Origin: Pectobacterium carotovorum
GTDB taxonomy: Bacteria; Pseudomonadota; Gammaproteobacteria; Enterobacterales; Enterobacteriaceae
Direction: 5' to 3'
DNA length: 64,000 nt
Assembly: GCA_016415585.1 (NCBI GenBank)
Contig: CP066552.1
Span: 3,844,001 to 3,908,000 of the forward strand
Shown here: piece by piece, positions 17,056-27,179 of the stretch
How the letters are laid out: each line of letters starts with the position of its first letter
How positions within the stretch are numbered: the first letter of the stretch is position 1
Notes under the pieces: generated by a model
Told to the model about the DNA's origin: nothing
Seen by the model: only the letters and a program-made list of their open reading frames with translations
Database searches by the model: none
Made by a program: the position numbers and the translations under genes

Positions 17056-18066
17056 ATGATTAGAAGCGACACTTTAATCAAGCAGCTACCATATTTTCTC
17101 GATTCAATCAGCGAATCACAAAAAATCACATTAGATAATATTAGCCAGAACGATATAAAGTTGCTTGTCCCTTATTTACTTGAGCATAAATTAGAATATT
17201 TATCCTTTTTATCAATCAATGAAACGAAATCGCTTGAACACTTTTATGAACTCACCTTAAAAAAGCAAACAGAGTGCTTAACCACACTTATTAATAATGA
17301 ACTCATTGACTGTCAAGCAATCTTTCTTCAGGGGTTCCCTAGATGCTTAGGCTTATCTAATATTGTGCCATTTGGAATGAGAACCGATATTGATATACAT
17401 ATACCTCCAGAAAACATTGCTAGATTTAAAAGGGATATCAAACAAAAAGGATTTGATGCATTTGGTTTTTCAGATACTGAAATTTTTTTAGTTGATGATG
17501 AAATCAAAAAAAAATTCACCGTTCAAAGTTGGGCCCAGAAAGATTTCACGCTCACCTTACCTCTTCAAACCGATCTACCTAAAGATCTACCAATCGATTT
17601 TGGGGATTGCTACCTTCCATGGCTATACCGCGGTGAGAAATGGTTTTTAATGGTTTCTCTAGAAATTCATCATAACTATATTGATAAATCTGATTACGAA
17701 ACTATTTTCAATAATACTGAGAGATGGCCTGAAACTGGATTTAACCGCAGTAATTTACCAAGCCTTATTTATTTCAATTTAGTCAGATTATATCAAGGAG
17801 TTTTATCTGGAGAAAAAAGATTGCGTTTGCTTCTTGATACTGCTTGTTTATTCAAACAGTCTGAAATCACATCTTGCATCACGGATGTAGACAGCCTAAT
17901 CAAAAAATCTTCACTCACATTTGAGCTACGTTCTTTGTGCCTCTGCCTTTCAAGTATGCATAAGGTATTTTCCCCTTTAAAGGAAATTTCCGATTTGAAC
18001 GATAACTTCAATAATTGGTTAAATGCTTTCTACAAAAGCATCTCTTTAAACACTACCGGATTTTAA
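17056..18066 (+). CDS. Nucleotidyltransferase-fold protein (NTP_transf_5-like)
   Basis: 336 residues. The region FLQGFPRCLGLSNIVPFGMRTDIDIHIP has the DxD pair of the nucleotidyltransferase superfamily (the family usually reads R..DIDLLV), followed by a helical C-terminus with WLYRGEKWFLMVSLEIHHNY. Proteins of this type recur in peptide natural-product clusters and may adenylylate or nucleotidylate a product. Preceded by AAGGAA. Downstream MFS gene begins one base after the stop. Assignment is at fold level only. Confidence 0.6.
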   Translation: MIRSDTLIKQLPYFLDSISESQKITLDNISQNDIKLLVPYLLEHKLEYLSFLSINETKSLEHFYELTLKKQTECLTTLINNELIDCQAIFLQGFPRCLGLSNIVPFGMRTDIDIHIPPENIARFKRDIKQKGFDAFGFSDTEIFLVDDEIKKKFTVQSWAQKDFTLTLPLQTDLPKDLPIDFGDCYLPWLYRGEKWFLMVSLEIHHNYIDKSDYETIFNNTERWPETGFNRSNLPSLIYFNLVRLYQGVLSGEKRLRLLLDTACLFKQSEITSCITDVDSLIKKSSLTFELRSLCLCLSSMHKVFSPLKEISDLNDNFNNWLNAFYKSISLNTTGF

Positions 18067-18067
18067 C

Positions 18068-19249
18068 ATGAATAAATTAAAAATATCAGGACTTTTAACT
18101 TCTTTCGGGTTAGAAACTTTTTCCTCGCAAATAATATTTATTTTTATACCTTTACTTTTATTAATGAAAGGAAATGGAGATCTGATAGCTTCCATTACTC
18201 GAGCCTTAGCTTACATAGGACCTGTTATTCTCGGTTTTTATATAGGAAGCATAATCGACAGTTCAAATAAAAAAGCCTTAGGGTTCTTCGTGTCAATATC
18301 ATCGTCTATAGTAACTTTTATTTATGGAGCTTTATCATTATATTACAATATGTTAGCCACCATTTGTTTTTTATTTTTTTTATCAATTTCCGGCTACCTC
18401 CTGAATAATTTAAGAGTAACAGTCCTACCATTAATGATAGAAAAATCAAAATTAAAAAATGCTAATTCTTTTTTATTGATAATTGAAAACTTGTCGTTAT
18501 TGATTTCCCCAATTATTGCATCATTAATGCTTTCATTAATCAACCCTTCATTTGGGTTATATTTGTTAAGTTTTTGTTTCTTTATTTCATCTTTTTTGTA
18601 TCTTTTATCTCTTAACTCAACAGACACACTAAATCGGGAGGTAAAAAATACAAATTTTTTACAGGCGGTATCGATTTTAAAATCCAATAAAAATTTCGTT
18701 TGCTATATATTCGCCATGATGGGTAATAACGCATTTGTGGGCGTATTTTCTCTTTACATTATGTTTTACTCTCAAGAGTCGGGGGTATTTACCACGAGTG
18801 AAAGTCCGTATATTTTAGTCGCGTCAGGCATTGGCGCCATACTCTCTGGGTTTATATCTTCAAAGTTAATTGATAAATTTAATACTAGTAACCTTATCTT
18901 TTTTTGCGGTGTTGCACTAATTTTCATACCAACGCCTTTATTTTTTTTCCACAACAAATTTTCATTTTACTTCGCATCATTCGGTGAAGGGTTTTTCTCA
19001 TCTATTTTAGTTATATGCGTATGGACAATGCGACAGCTATTAATACCCAAGGAAATTCTGGGTAAAATAACCGGACTAACTAGCGCAATGTTTAAGTTAT
19101 CAATGGTTATCAGTATTCCTCTTGCAGGCTATTTGGCTGATACGACTAAAAACTCTTTTTATTCATTAATATCTTCTTCTTTATGGATGCTGATATTTTT
19201 AATCCCTTTGTTTTTAAATGTTCTAAATTCCAGAGCGAATAACAACTGA
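18068..19249 (+). CDS. MFS efflux transporter
   Basis: 393 residues, about 12 hydrophobic segments from FLLPLLL-like TM1 (SQIIFIFIPLLLLMKGNGD) through the C-terminal SLWMLIFLIPLFLNVL. Layout resembles EntS/MdfA-type drug or siderophore exporters, with a loop carrying NKEVKN-like charged residues in the middle. Codon use is very AT-rich. As the last gene of the peptide operon it is the obvious exporter of the peptide-derived product, the phosphonate, or both. Confidence 0.85.
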   Translation: MNKLKISGLLTSFGLETFSSQIIFIFIPLLLLMKGNGDLIASITRALAYIGPVILGFYIGSIIDSSNKKALGFFVSISSSIVTFIYGALSLYYNMLATICFLFFLSISGYLLNNLRVTVLPLMIEKSKLKNANSFLLIIENLSLLISPIIASLMLSLINPSFGLYLLSFCFFISSFLYLLSLNSTDTLNREVKNTNFLQAVSILKSNKNFVCYIFAMMGNNAFVGVFSLYIMFYSQESGVFTTSESPYILVASGIGAILSGFISSKLIDKFNTSNLIFFCGVALIFIPTPLFFFHNKFSFYFASFGEGFFSSILVICVWTMRQLLIPKEILGKITGLTSAMFKLSMVISIPLAGYLADTTKNSFYSLISSSLWMLIFLIPLFLNVLNSRANNN

Positions 19250-19283
19250 TTTATCTATCCGGCTAAAAAAAGTTTATTAGCAT

Positions 19284-19318
19284 AAAAAGCGCTAAACTCT
19301 GATGTCTTTGCGCTTTTT
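19284..19318 (+). terminator. Terminator of the peptide/MFS operon
   Basis: AAAAAGCGC (19284-19292) pairs with GCGCTTTTT (19310-19318). The right arm runs into the right direct repeat. Confidence 0.7.
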
Positions 19319-19385
19319 CCTGATTTTACCGTTCTTAACGTTTCGCTAACGCAGATGCACGCTATTCATCAGCACCCTATTAATT
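19309..19385. repeat. Right direct repeat bounding the phosphonate island (DR-R)
   Basis: 77 bp, three mismatches to 9344-9420 and in direct orientation. Base composition changes sharply here, from the AT-rich island to the ipdC region. No integrase, transposase or tRNA is adjacent, so the repeats could be insertion-site duplications, recombination junctions or an old attachment pair. Confidence 0.9.
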
Positions 19386-19521
19386 CATTAAACATTAAAA
19401 AGACCTTCAACGATGAAAGATGCAGAAAAATGCTTAGCCATAGGGAATAAATATTAGAAATATTTATATAAAGGTTAATACTTACTCTCAGAATATCCAT
19501 CATTTCTAGAGGGAATAAGCA

Positions 19522-21189
19522 ATGGGCGAAAACTATACGGTAGGAGATTACTTATTGGATCGTCTGACACAGATTGGTATTCAGCATCTCTTCGGGGTGC
19601 CGGGCGATTACAACCTGCATTTTCTCGATCATGTCATCAGGCACCCGGAGATCGCCTGGGTGGGCTGTGCGAACGAATTAAACGCCGCTTACGCCGCCGA
19701 TGGCTATGCGCGATGCCGGCCAGCAGCGGCCTTGCTCACCACCTTCGGCGTGGGCGAACTCAGTGCGATTAACGGTATTGCAGGCAGCTACGCGGAATGC
19801 CTGCCCGTCATTCACATTGCCGCTGCGCCCAGTCTCGCGTCACAACACAACGGCGAATTACTCCATCACACATTAGGCGACGGCGACTTTAGCCACTTTT
19901 CCCGCATGGCAGCAGAAGTTACCGTTGCGCAAGCCAGCCTCACCGTCGAGAACGCTACCACGGAGATCGACAGGGTTATTGGAGAAGCGCTTGCGCAGCA
20001 CAAGCCGGTATACCTGTTTCTGCCCTTAGACGTGGCGGCGGCACCGGCTGGAACACGACCGTATTCGCTCGTTATCCCTGAACCATTACGCTCTGATGAA
20101 TCGCTACAAGCTTTTACCACAGCCGCCACCACGATGCTCAGCGAGGCAAGATCAGTCTCCTTGCTGGCTGACTTTCTGGCTCAGCGCGTTGGTGTTGCAG
20201 GGCAAATCCAACACTGGCTCGATAAAACCCCGCTCCCCCACGCCACCTTGCTGATGGGGAAAGGCACGCTAAACGAACAGCATCGCAGTTTTACCGGCAC
20301 CTACGCGGGTGGCGGCAGTCACGAAGCGATCCGAGCACACATCGAAGACGCGGATGTCATCATCAGCATTGGCGTGCGTTATACCGATACGATTACCGCT
20401 GGCTTCAGCCACCAGATTTCCAACGAAAAAAACATCGATATCCAGCCAACGCTGGCGCGCGTTGGAGGTCAGGTTTTCCCTGCTGTTCCGATGTCAGACG
20501 CCATCACCGCGCTGGAAAACATCACCGCGATGCTCGCGCCCCGTTGGGATCACTGCACCATTACGCCTCCGGCCTTACCGCAGTCAGAGCACACCGACAC
20601 ACTCAATCAACGAGAGTTTTGGCAACAGATGCAGCGTTTCCTCCGCTCTGGCGATATTCTCGTGACCGACCAAGGCACTTCCTGTTTTGGAGCCGCCACG
20701 CTCCGGTTACCAGCGGACTGCCATTTCATCGTGCAACCGCTGTGGGGGTCGATAGGCTATTCTCTGCCCGCCGCATTTGGCGCACAGATTGCCGAACCGG
20801 AACGACGCGTGGTGCTGTTGATCGGAGACGGCTCACTTCAGCTCACCGTGCAGGAACTGGGCTCGATCATTCGGGATCGCTTGAATATGGTCATTGTGGT
20901 GCTGAATAACGAAGGCTACACCGTTGAACGCGCGATTCACGGCCCCGAACAGCGCTACAACGACATTGCTGCCTGGAACTGGACGCAGCTTCCTGCCGCG
21001 CTAGGGGCGAATGAAAACGAGATACTCTGCGAACAGGTATGTTCACCGGCCGCACTCGCACAGGTGCTTGAGCAAGTGAATGCCGCATCTCGCTTCTCAC
21101 TCATTGAGGTGGTATTGCCGAGAATGGATATTCCCGCGCTTTTACACACCATCACGCAGTCGCTTGAGACCCGCAATACCGTGCAGTAG
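19522..21189 (+). CDS. ipdC: Indole-3-pyruvate decarboxylase
   Basis: 555-residue thiamine-diphosphate enzyme converting indole-3-pyruvate to indole-3-acetaldehyde, the key step of plant-hormone (IAA) synthesis in enterobacteria. Seen: the N-terminal Glu-containing HLFGVPGDYNLHFLDHV and CANELNAAYAADGYAR, and the ThDP-binding GDGSLQLTVQELG...NNEGYTVE motif. A pyruvate or phenylpyruvate decarboxylase activity cannot be excluded from sequence. AGAGGGA precedes the ATG. Located immediately outside the island. Confidence 0.88.
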   Translation: MGENYTVGDYLLDRLTQIGIQHLFGVPGDYNLHFLDHVIRHPEIAWVGCANELNAAYAADGYARCRPAAALLTTFGVGELSAINGIAGSYAECLPVIHIAAAPSLASQHNGELLHHTLGDGDFSHFSRMAAEVTVAQASLTVENATTEIDRVIGEALAQHKPVYLFLPLDVAAAPAGTRPYSLVIPEPLRSDESLQAFTTAATTMLSEARSVSLLADFLAQRVGVAGQIQHWLDKTPLPHATLLMGKGTLNEQHRSFTGTYAGGGSHEAIRAHIEDADVIISIGVRYTDTITAGFSHQISNEKNIDIQPTLARVGGQVFPAVPMSDAITALENITAMLAPRWDHCTITPPALPQSEHTDTLNQREFWQQMQRFLRSGDILVTDQGTSCFGAATLRLPADCHFIVQPLWGSIGYSLPAAFGAQIAEPERRVVLLIGDGSLQLTVQELGSIIRDRLNMVIVVLNNEGYTVERAIHGPEQRYNDIAAWNWTQLPAALGANENEILCEQVCSPAALAQVLEQVNAASRFSLIEVVLPRMDIPALLHTITQSLETRNTVQ

Positions 21190-21204
21190 CACGGTCAGAC
21201 TGTC

Positions 21205-21411
21205 GACGAACCTATTTATTGAACGAGAACGGGAGTAACGGAATAGAAGAGTAAAGCGTTTGCGCCAGGGACAAAAGCGTCAGGAACGCTTTTGAACGTC
21301 GCTTGCGACGGCCCTGAAAGGGTGAATCTCATGGATGAGATTCATATCTGCGCAATCCGAGCGTACAGGGATGTATTCACAGCGTCTTTACGATCTATCC
21401 GTTACTACCGC
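21205..21411. repeat. Interspersed foldback repeat, long copy with insertion
   Basis: Same family as 3363-3492: GGGAGTAACGGAATAGAAGA and CGTCTTTACGATCTATCCGT are shared. This copy has an internal insertion of roughly 75 bp (about 21272-21347) containing a module also found inside the ERIC-type element near 59724. Confidence 0.75.
21291..21345. repeat. Nested ~54-bp module, copy a
   Basis: TTTGAACGTCGCTTGCGACG, then a GCCC...AGGGTGA segment, then ATCTCAT-GG-ATGAGAT. Related to copies at 59787-59839 and 59903-59955. Confidence 0.65.
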
Positions 21412-21482
21412 CATACTGGCTTTGTCAGCAACCTCGGTATTCTTTTTACCGCCTACCTCGTAAGCGGTATATTCAACTATTA

Positions 21483-21505
21483 AAGATGCATTTAAAATGC
21501 AATTT
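21483..21505. promoter_or_regulatory. NsrR operator upstream of ytfE
   Basis: The 23-bp palindrome begins AAGATGCATTTAAAATGC and closely follows the NsrR consensus (AAGATGCATTT-n-AAATGCATCTT); its right half ends AATTT rather than ATCTT. It lies 30 bp before the ytfE start, so NsrR binding would block transcription until nitric oxide damages its cluster. Confidence 0.85.
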
Positions 21506-21534
21506 ATAAACTGCATTCGTTGAGAGGCATCATC

Positions 21535-22200
21535 ATGGCATACCGCGATCAATCCCTGGGTGAGTTGGCTATCGCTATTCCGCGCGCAACCAAACTCTTT
21601 CGTGAACTCAATCTGGACTTCTGCTGCGGCGGAAAGCAAACGCTCAGCCGCGCGGCTGGCAAAAAAGATCTCAATATCGACGAGCTGGAAGCACAGCTAG
21701 AAAAACTGGCCGCGCAGCCTTCTGACGCGCGGGACTGGCGTGAAGCGCCACTGGCCGACATTATCGCGTACATCATCCCTCGCTTTCACGATCGCCACCG
21801 CGAACAGCTGCCAGAGTTGATTCTGATGGCGGAAAAAGTCGAGCGCGTGCATCACGATAAAGCCGATTGCCCACACGGCCTAGCAAACCAGCTGACCGCC
21901 ATCTATAACGAGCTGTCTCAGCATATGATGAAAGAAGAACGCATCCTCTTCCCGATGATCAGTCAGGGAATGGGCGCGAATGCTGCCGCACCGATTTCCG
22001 TGATGGAGCATGAACACGATGACGCTGGACGTGATGTGGAAGTGGTCAAAGAGCTGACCAATGGCGTTGTACCTCCAGAAGGGGCCTGCAACACCTGGCG
22101 TGCGCTGTACTCTGGTATCAACGAGTTCATTACCGATCTGATGGAACACATCCATCTGGAAAACAATTTACTGTTCCCACGCGCGCTGCGCGGTGAGTAA
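21535..22200 (+). CDS. ytfE: YtfE/RIC, di-iron protein for repair of iron-sulfur clusters
   Basis: 221 residues. Restores Fe-S clusters after nitrosative or oxidative damage. N-terminal ScdA-type domain with [12 protein letters not shown], then a hemerythrin-like domain with metal-ligand histidines in [35 protein letters not shown] and [17 protein letters not shown]. Start set at ATG 21535 (MAYRDQ) preceded by GAGAGG; a TTG at 21520 is in frame but unlikely. NsrR box directly upstream. Confidence 0.95.
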   Translation: MAYRDQSLGELAIAIPRATKLFRELNLDFCCGGKQTLSRAAGKKDLNIDELEAQLEKLAAQPSDARDWREAPLADIIAYIIPRFHDRHREQLPELILMAEKVERVHHDKADCPHGLANQLTAIYNELSQHMMKEERILFPMISQGMGANAAAPISVMEHEHDDAGRDVEVVKELTNGVVPPEGACNTWRALYSGINEFITDLMEHIHLENNLLFPRALRGE

Positions 22201-22252
22201 TGTCGTTTCAATAAAAAAAGAAAGTCAGTAAAAACCATTCCGTAAAAATAAC

Positions 22253-22281
22253 AAAGGCGCTCAGTGAGCGCCTTTCTTTTT
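22253..22281. terminator. Bidirectional terminator between ytfE and fklB
   Basis: AAAGGCGCTCA-GTGAGCGCCTTT with CTTTTT downstream on the plus strand; serves the convergent genes. Confidence 0.9.
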
Positions 22282-22290
22282 GTCTGGAGA

Positions 22291-22911
22291 TTACAGAATT
22301 TCCAGCAGTTCCACTTCAAAAATCAGCGCGCTGAATGGTGGAATGGACGCACCTGCACCACGTTCGCCATACGCCAGATTGTGCGGAATATAGAGTTCCC
22401 ACTTGGAACCGACTGGCATCAGCGTCAACGCTTCAATCCAGCCTGGAATCACGCCGCTTACCGGGAATTCAGCAGGTTGACCACGCTGGACGGAGCTGTC
22501 GAACACGCTGCCGTCAATCAGACGGCCGGTGTAATGCACACGTACGCGATCCTGACGAGCAGGAATCGAACCTTCACCCTGAGTCAACACACGGAATTGC
22601 AGACCAGATTCCGTGCTGTTCACGCCTTCTTTCTGCGCGTTTTCGGCCAGGAATTGCTGACCTTCTACCGCCAGCACCTGTTGGCGATCGCGACGTACCG
22701 CATCAGCACGCTCATGAATTTCACGCAGCGCACGATGAACCACATCCACAGGCACCGCAGGCGCATTACCTTCCAGCGCGTCACGTAAACCAGCAAGCAG
22801 AGCTTCTGGGATCAGACCTTCAAGACCTGATTCCTGTAACTGTTGACCAACCTGTAAGCCGATGCCGTAACTTGCCTGCGCTTCGACGCTATCAAAAGAA
22901 GGAGTTGTCAT
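22291..22911 (-). CDS. fklB: FKBP-type peptidyl-prolyl isomerase FklB (FKBP22)
   Basis: 206 residues. The N-terminal dimerisation helices ([19 protein letters not shown]) and long linker helix are followed by a C-terminal FKBP domain: [51 protein letters not shown] and [15 protein letters not shown]. The active-site Tyr, Phe and Asp residues are present. Length matches E. coli FklB. Confidence 0.96.
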   Translation of the reverse strand: MTTPSFDSVEAQASYGIGLQVGQQLQESGLEGLIPEALLAGLRDALEGNAPAVPVDVVHRALREIHERADAVRRDRQQVLAVEGQQFLAENAQKEGVNSTESGLQFRVLTQGEGSIPARQDRVRVHYTGRLIDGSVFDSSVQRGQPAEFPVSGVIPGWIEALTLMPVGSKWELYIPHNLAYGERGAGASIPPFSALIFEVELLEIL

Positions 22912-23302
22912 GGATGTTCCTTTTAATCTGTAAAAAACTGAAAGCGCAGCATAACAGCGACGGGGATTGGGGTAAAATCCTGCGTGCAGGTAATCACGTT
23001 AACCGCACGCCAGCCAAGCCATTCCGGGAAGCTGGCCTATACTGGTAGTTCTGATGTTTCTATCGCACGGGTTGCCTTAATCATCAACGCGTTAACTGGT
23101 CAGCCCATGCGGGTTATCGGTATACTGGATTGCGTTAGCATCCTGATACTGTTTTTATGCCGACGCCGTCTGGCTAGTGAGATAGCTTAGTTACCGACAT
23201 CGTTTTAGTTACGGGCATAGCGTTGTTAATGACATCATTTTTATATGATGCTGTTTTTATACTGAACTGTTTTTATATTAAACCGTAGTAAGAGAGGTCA
23301 CC
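22912..23302. other. Intergenic region between divergent fklB and ytfB
   Basis: 391 bp. Several imperfect short repeats of CTGTTTTTATA occur at 23145-23285. No RNA gene or named operator recognised. AGAGAGG at the right end is the ytfB ribosome site. Confidence 0.5.
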
Positions 23303-24016
23303 ATGGGCAGAATTGCGCCCAGGAAGCGGAAAACCACCTGGGATTATCAAACGCTAGTACGCTTCTGCCAGCGAATCATCCAGCGGCAGCCCTCACATGC
23401 TGTAGCCGTAGAAAACGACGGGGAACGCGAAGAGCAGGAACAGCTGCCCTCTCCTTCCCTGCGCGAGCGTCTTGGTACCATGCTACAGAAAGTCTGGCAT
23501 CTGCCCGACGGCTATCACTGGATGGAACCGTTGCCGTTCCTCCATCGCCGCTGGATTTTAATCGCTATCGCACTGCTGCTCGTCGTGTTGCTCTGGCCTT
23601 ACAGCGCTCAACATTCGCAGCCTGCCCGCACCACGTCCGTACCTCTTACTCAAGCGGATAATCAGGCTGCGATGCAGGCCGTGATTATTGAAAGCCAGCC
23701 TTTAACACCACAGCATCAGCCTGCGACTACCGAGCCTCCAATGTCGTCATCAGCACCGTGGCGACAGTATGAGATCGCTTCGGGCCAAACGCTGGCCCAG
23801 CTTTTTCGCGATAACAATCTGCCAGTCAGCGATGTGTTCGCGATGGCTCAGGTGGAAGGCAGGGATAAACCGCTCAGCAATTTACGGGCAGGTCAGGAAG
23901 TCAAATTACAGTTGAATGCACAAGGCATGGTCGCAGAACTGGAGATCGAAACCACGGCGAACCAGACGATTCGATTCACCCGCGGTGCGGACGGTGCCTT
24001 TACTCGTACGCGCTAA
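23303..24016 (+). CDS. ytfB: YtfB, OapA-domain cell-envelope/division protein
   Basis: 237 residues. A cytoplasmic N-terminus of about 85 residues, one membrane span (RRWILIAIALLLVVLLWP), a Pro/Gln/Thr-rich linker, and a C-terminal periplasmic OapA/LysM-like domain (WRQYEIASGQTLAQLFRDNN...VSDVFAMAQVEG...LRAGQEVKLQLN). E. coli YtfB binds glycans and affects division. Convergent with the DUF488 gene, overlapping by 4 bp. Confidence 0.9.
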   Translation: MGRIAPRKRKTTWDYQTLVRFCQRIIQRQPSHAVAVENDGEREEQEQLPSPSLRERLGTMLQKVWHLPDGYHWMEPLPFLHRRWILIAIALLLVVLLWPYSAQHSQPARTTSVPLTQADNQAAMQAVIIESQPLTPQHQPATTEPPMSSSAPWRQYEIASGQTLAQLFRDNNLPVSDVFAMAQVEGRDKPLSNLRAGQEVKLQLNAQGMVAELEIETTANQTIRFTRGADGAFTRTR

Positions 24017-24375
24017 CGAGCCAGCCGTTCCAAAAGAAAATCGCGCAGGACGATAGCATGGTTGTGCTGCGCGTCTTTACTGCCATAAAGCAGCGTGATT
24101 GCCTGCTTCTGCTCAAGTAACGTCAACAGCCTGCCGCACGCCGAACCCTGCACTAACTCATTACGATAGTAATCCACAAATTCCGCCCAGCGTTCAGGCT
24201 CGGCGTGAAACCATTTCCGCAACTCGCTACTCGGCGCGATGTCTTTAAACCACTCAACGCCCTCCAGACGCGCTTTGCTGATGCCGCGCGGCCACAGGCG
24301 GTCAATCAGAAAGGTGGGAGAAGAAAAAGGCGCGTGCGCGTCATAGACGCGGATGAGGTGAATCAAGTCAGACAT
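24013..24375 (-). CDS. DUF488 family protein (YeaO-like)
   Basis: 120 residues. The family signature RVYDAHAPF...FLIDRLWPRGISKARL...WFKDIAPSSELRKWF and the C-terminal TLLYGSKDAQHNHAIVL are clear. Function unknown; no signal or membrane segments. Start set at ATG 24375 (MSDLIHL); the longer reading runs into an ERIC element. Confidence 0.85.
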   Translation of the reverse strand: MSDLIHLIRVYDAHAPFSSPTFLIDRLWPRGISKARLEGVEWFKDIAPSSELRKWFHAEPERWAEFVDYYRNELVQGSACGRLLTLLEQKQAITLLYGSKDAQHNHAIVLRDFLLERLAR

Positions 24376-24401
24376 GCAGCCTCCGGCCTCATTTTTAGGT
24401 A

Positions 24402-24528
24402 TATACCCGTCATACTTCAAGCTGCTTGTGCGTTGGCCGCCCTTACTCACCCCAGTCACTTACCTGAGTAAGTTCCTGGGGATTCGTTCAGTTGCCGCCT
24501 TCACGCAACTCGAATTATTTAGGGTATA
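24402..24528. repeat. ERIC element (full length, 127 bp)
   Basis: Terminal inverted repeats TATACCC/GGGTATA, with the ERIC core CAGTCACTTACCTGAGTAAG and TTCCTGGGGATTC in the middle. Sits between the DUF488 gene and the rplI terminator. Confidence 0.88.
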
Positions 24529-24562
24529 GGCAATGATAGATCATTTCCCAATCCCTAAAATG

Positions 24563-24591
24563 CAAAACGCTGGCACAAGGCCAGCGTTTCA
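24563..24591 (-). terminator. Terminator of the rpsF-priB-rpsR-rplI operon
   Basis: AAACGCTGGCC-TTGT-GCCAGCGTTTTG on the minus strand, 40 bp past the rplI stop. Confidence 0.8.
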
Positions 24592-24629
24592 CATGTTAAC
24601 TAAAGTATTAATTCAACAATAAACGTGAA

Positions 24630-25082
24630 TTATGCTTCAGCAACAACAACGACATTCAGTTCAGCAAAGACATCGCTGTGTACCTGGAAGCTCACTTCGT
24701 GCTCACCCAGAGTACGCAGAACGCCGTTCGGCAGGCGAACTTCGCTCTTAGCAATGTCAACACCGGCAGCCGTTACCGCATCAGCGATATCGCGAGTACC
24801 GATGGAACCGAACAGTTTACCTTCGTCGCCTGCTTTAGACGCGATGGTAACGCTACCCAGTTCTTTGATCTTAGCAGCGCGAGCTTCAGCAGCAGCCAGA
24901 ACGTCAGCCAGTTTGGCTTCCAGTTCAGCACGGCGTGCTTCGAAGAACTCAACGTTTTTCTTGGTTGCCGGGACAGCTTTGCCCTGTGGAACCAAGAAGT
25001 TACGAGCATAGCCCGCTTTAACGTTTACCTGATCACCCAGGCTGCCCAGGTTTGCTACTTTATCAAGCAGAATAACTTGCAT
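24630..25082 (-). CDS. rplI: 50S ribosomal protein L9
   Basis: 150 residues, N-terminal rRNA-binding domain [19 protein letters not shown]...[17 protein letters not shown], long connecting helix, and C-terminal domain [16 protein letters not shown]. Last gene of the conserved rpsF operon. Confidence 0.98.
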   Translation of the reverse strand: MQVILLDKVANLGSLGDQVNVKAGYARNFLVPQGKAVPATKKNVEFFEARRAELEAKLADVLAAAEARAAKIKELGSVTIASKAGDEGKLFGSIGTRDIADAVTAAGVDIAKSEVRLPNGVLRTLGEHEVSFQVHSDVFAELNVVVVAEA

Positions 25083-25123
25083 TACTTTATCCTCTCAAAG
25101 TCTCGTTAATGGACAGTGGCCGA

Positions 25124-25676
<553 letters not shown>

Positions 25677-25681
25677 AACAA

Positions 25682-26092
<411 letters not shown>

Positions 26093-26255
26093 TTATTCAG
26101 CCTCCTGTCTGGGTCAACCGCGGCCCGTGGAGGCAAGGAACGTGTGTATGTGCGGCTGAAAAAATGACGCGTAAGTATAGTGCCCGACATTAAAGAACAC
26201 AAGGAAGAAACACAGGAGTTTTCTGCGCGGCGATATTTAAACAGTCGGGCAAGAA

Positions 26256-27008
26256 TTACAGCGTCCGCTGGAAGAAATCAGCGCCTGCCTGCAGCGCCGT
26301 TGGCGTAATGCGATGCCCTACGCCCGGTTCGGTCAAATACGTCAGATTAGCCAGCTTATCGCGCGCCTGTAATGCCTGATAGAGGCGTGCACTTTCTGCC
26401 GCCGGCACAACATCATCCGCTTCACCGTGCCACACCAGCAGCGGCCGATCGGACAGCGCGTCCAGACGCGTCGTGACATCATAATCAGCCAGTTTGCTCG
26501 CTAACGTCTGCAACACCGCTTGATTTTCCTCACTATCGGCCGGAACCGGAGGAAACAGCGCGGACGATAGCGTAGAGAAATAGCCGGATCCCATAAATGC
26601 CGCTACCGCAGTAATCCAGGGATAACGCGCCATACACCCAAGCGCACTCATTCCGCCGAGCGACGCGCCGCAAACGCCAATCCGTGCCCCGTCGATCAGG
26701 CCACGCTGCCGATATTCCGCGACATAATCGGGAAGTTCTTCAATATTCGATTGCAGAATATCCCAGAAATGGCGCAATCGATGCGCTTCATCGCCGTTAT
26801 AGCGCGCACCGTGCATGGCCGCATCGGCCAAAATCACCCGAAATCCAGCCTGAGCCAACGCATAGCCAAAATACGAATACACCTCTTTTGATGAGGTGTA
26901 ACCATGAAAGAAGAAAATCGTCGGGAGGGGCTGCTCTCTCTTTCCCGCAGGTGCCGCGTGAATCGTTTCAATACCGCTACCGAGTTTATCCAGTGACATT
27001 TCGACCAT
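26256..27008 (-). CDS. yjfP: YjfP family alpha/beta-hydrolase (esterase)
   Basis: 250 residues, serine hydrolase. Nucleophile elbow GASLGG around residue 119, oxyanion-region FFFHGYTSSKEVYSYF, Asp region LLVWHGEADDVVPA and catalytic His in PGVGHRITP. Follows E. coli YjfP throughout. Natural substrate unknown (carboxylesterase activity in the family). Confidence 0.9.
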   Translation of the reverse strand: MVEMSLDKLGSGIETIHAAPAGKREQPLPTIFFFHGYTSSKEVYSYFGYALAQAGFRVILADAAMHGARYNGDEAHRLRHFWDILQSNIEELPDYVAEYRQRGLIDGARIGVCGASLGGMSALGCMARYPWITAVAAFMGSGYFSTLSSALFPPVPADSEENQAVLQTLASKLADYDVTTRLDALSDRPLLVWHGEADDVVPAAESARLYQALQARDKLANLTYLTEPGVGHRITPTALQAGADFFQRTL

Positions 27009-27179
27009 ATTTCCCTCGTTTTCCGTTCTGTCAGCCTATTTTTATGTAGCGAAATCGTCTTTAGCAGAAAGGGGACGACCTTTTACGATAACCCCACTCA
27101 CAGCCACTTTCTTATCTCCGTGTCGTCCTTGATTCCGTTCGGGTTTAATTGGCGCATTTATGTAAATAAAAAAATCACA

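Noticed and set aside
9344..19385. Prophage or integrative element with integrase
   Set aside because: No integrase, excisionase, phage structural or conjugation gene and no tRNA next to either repeat.
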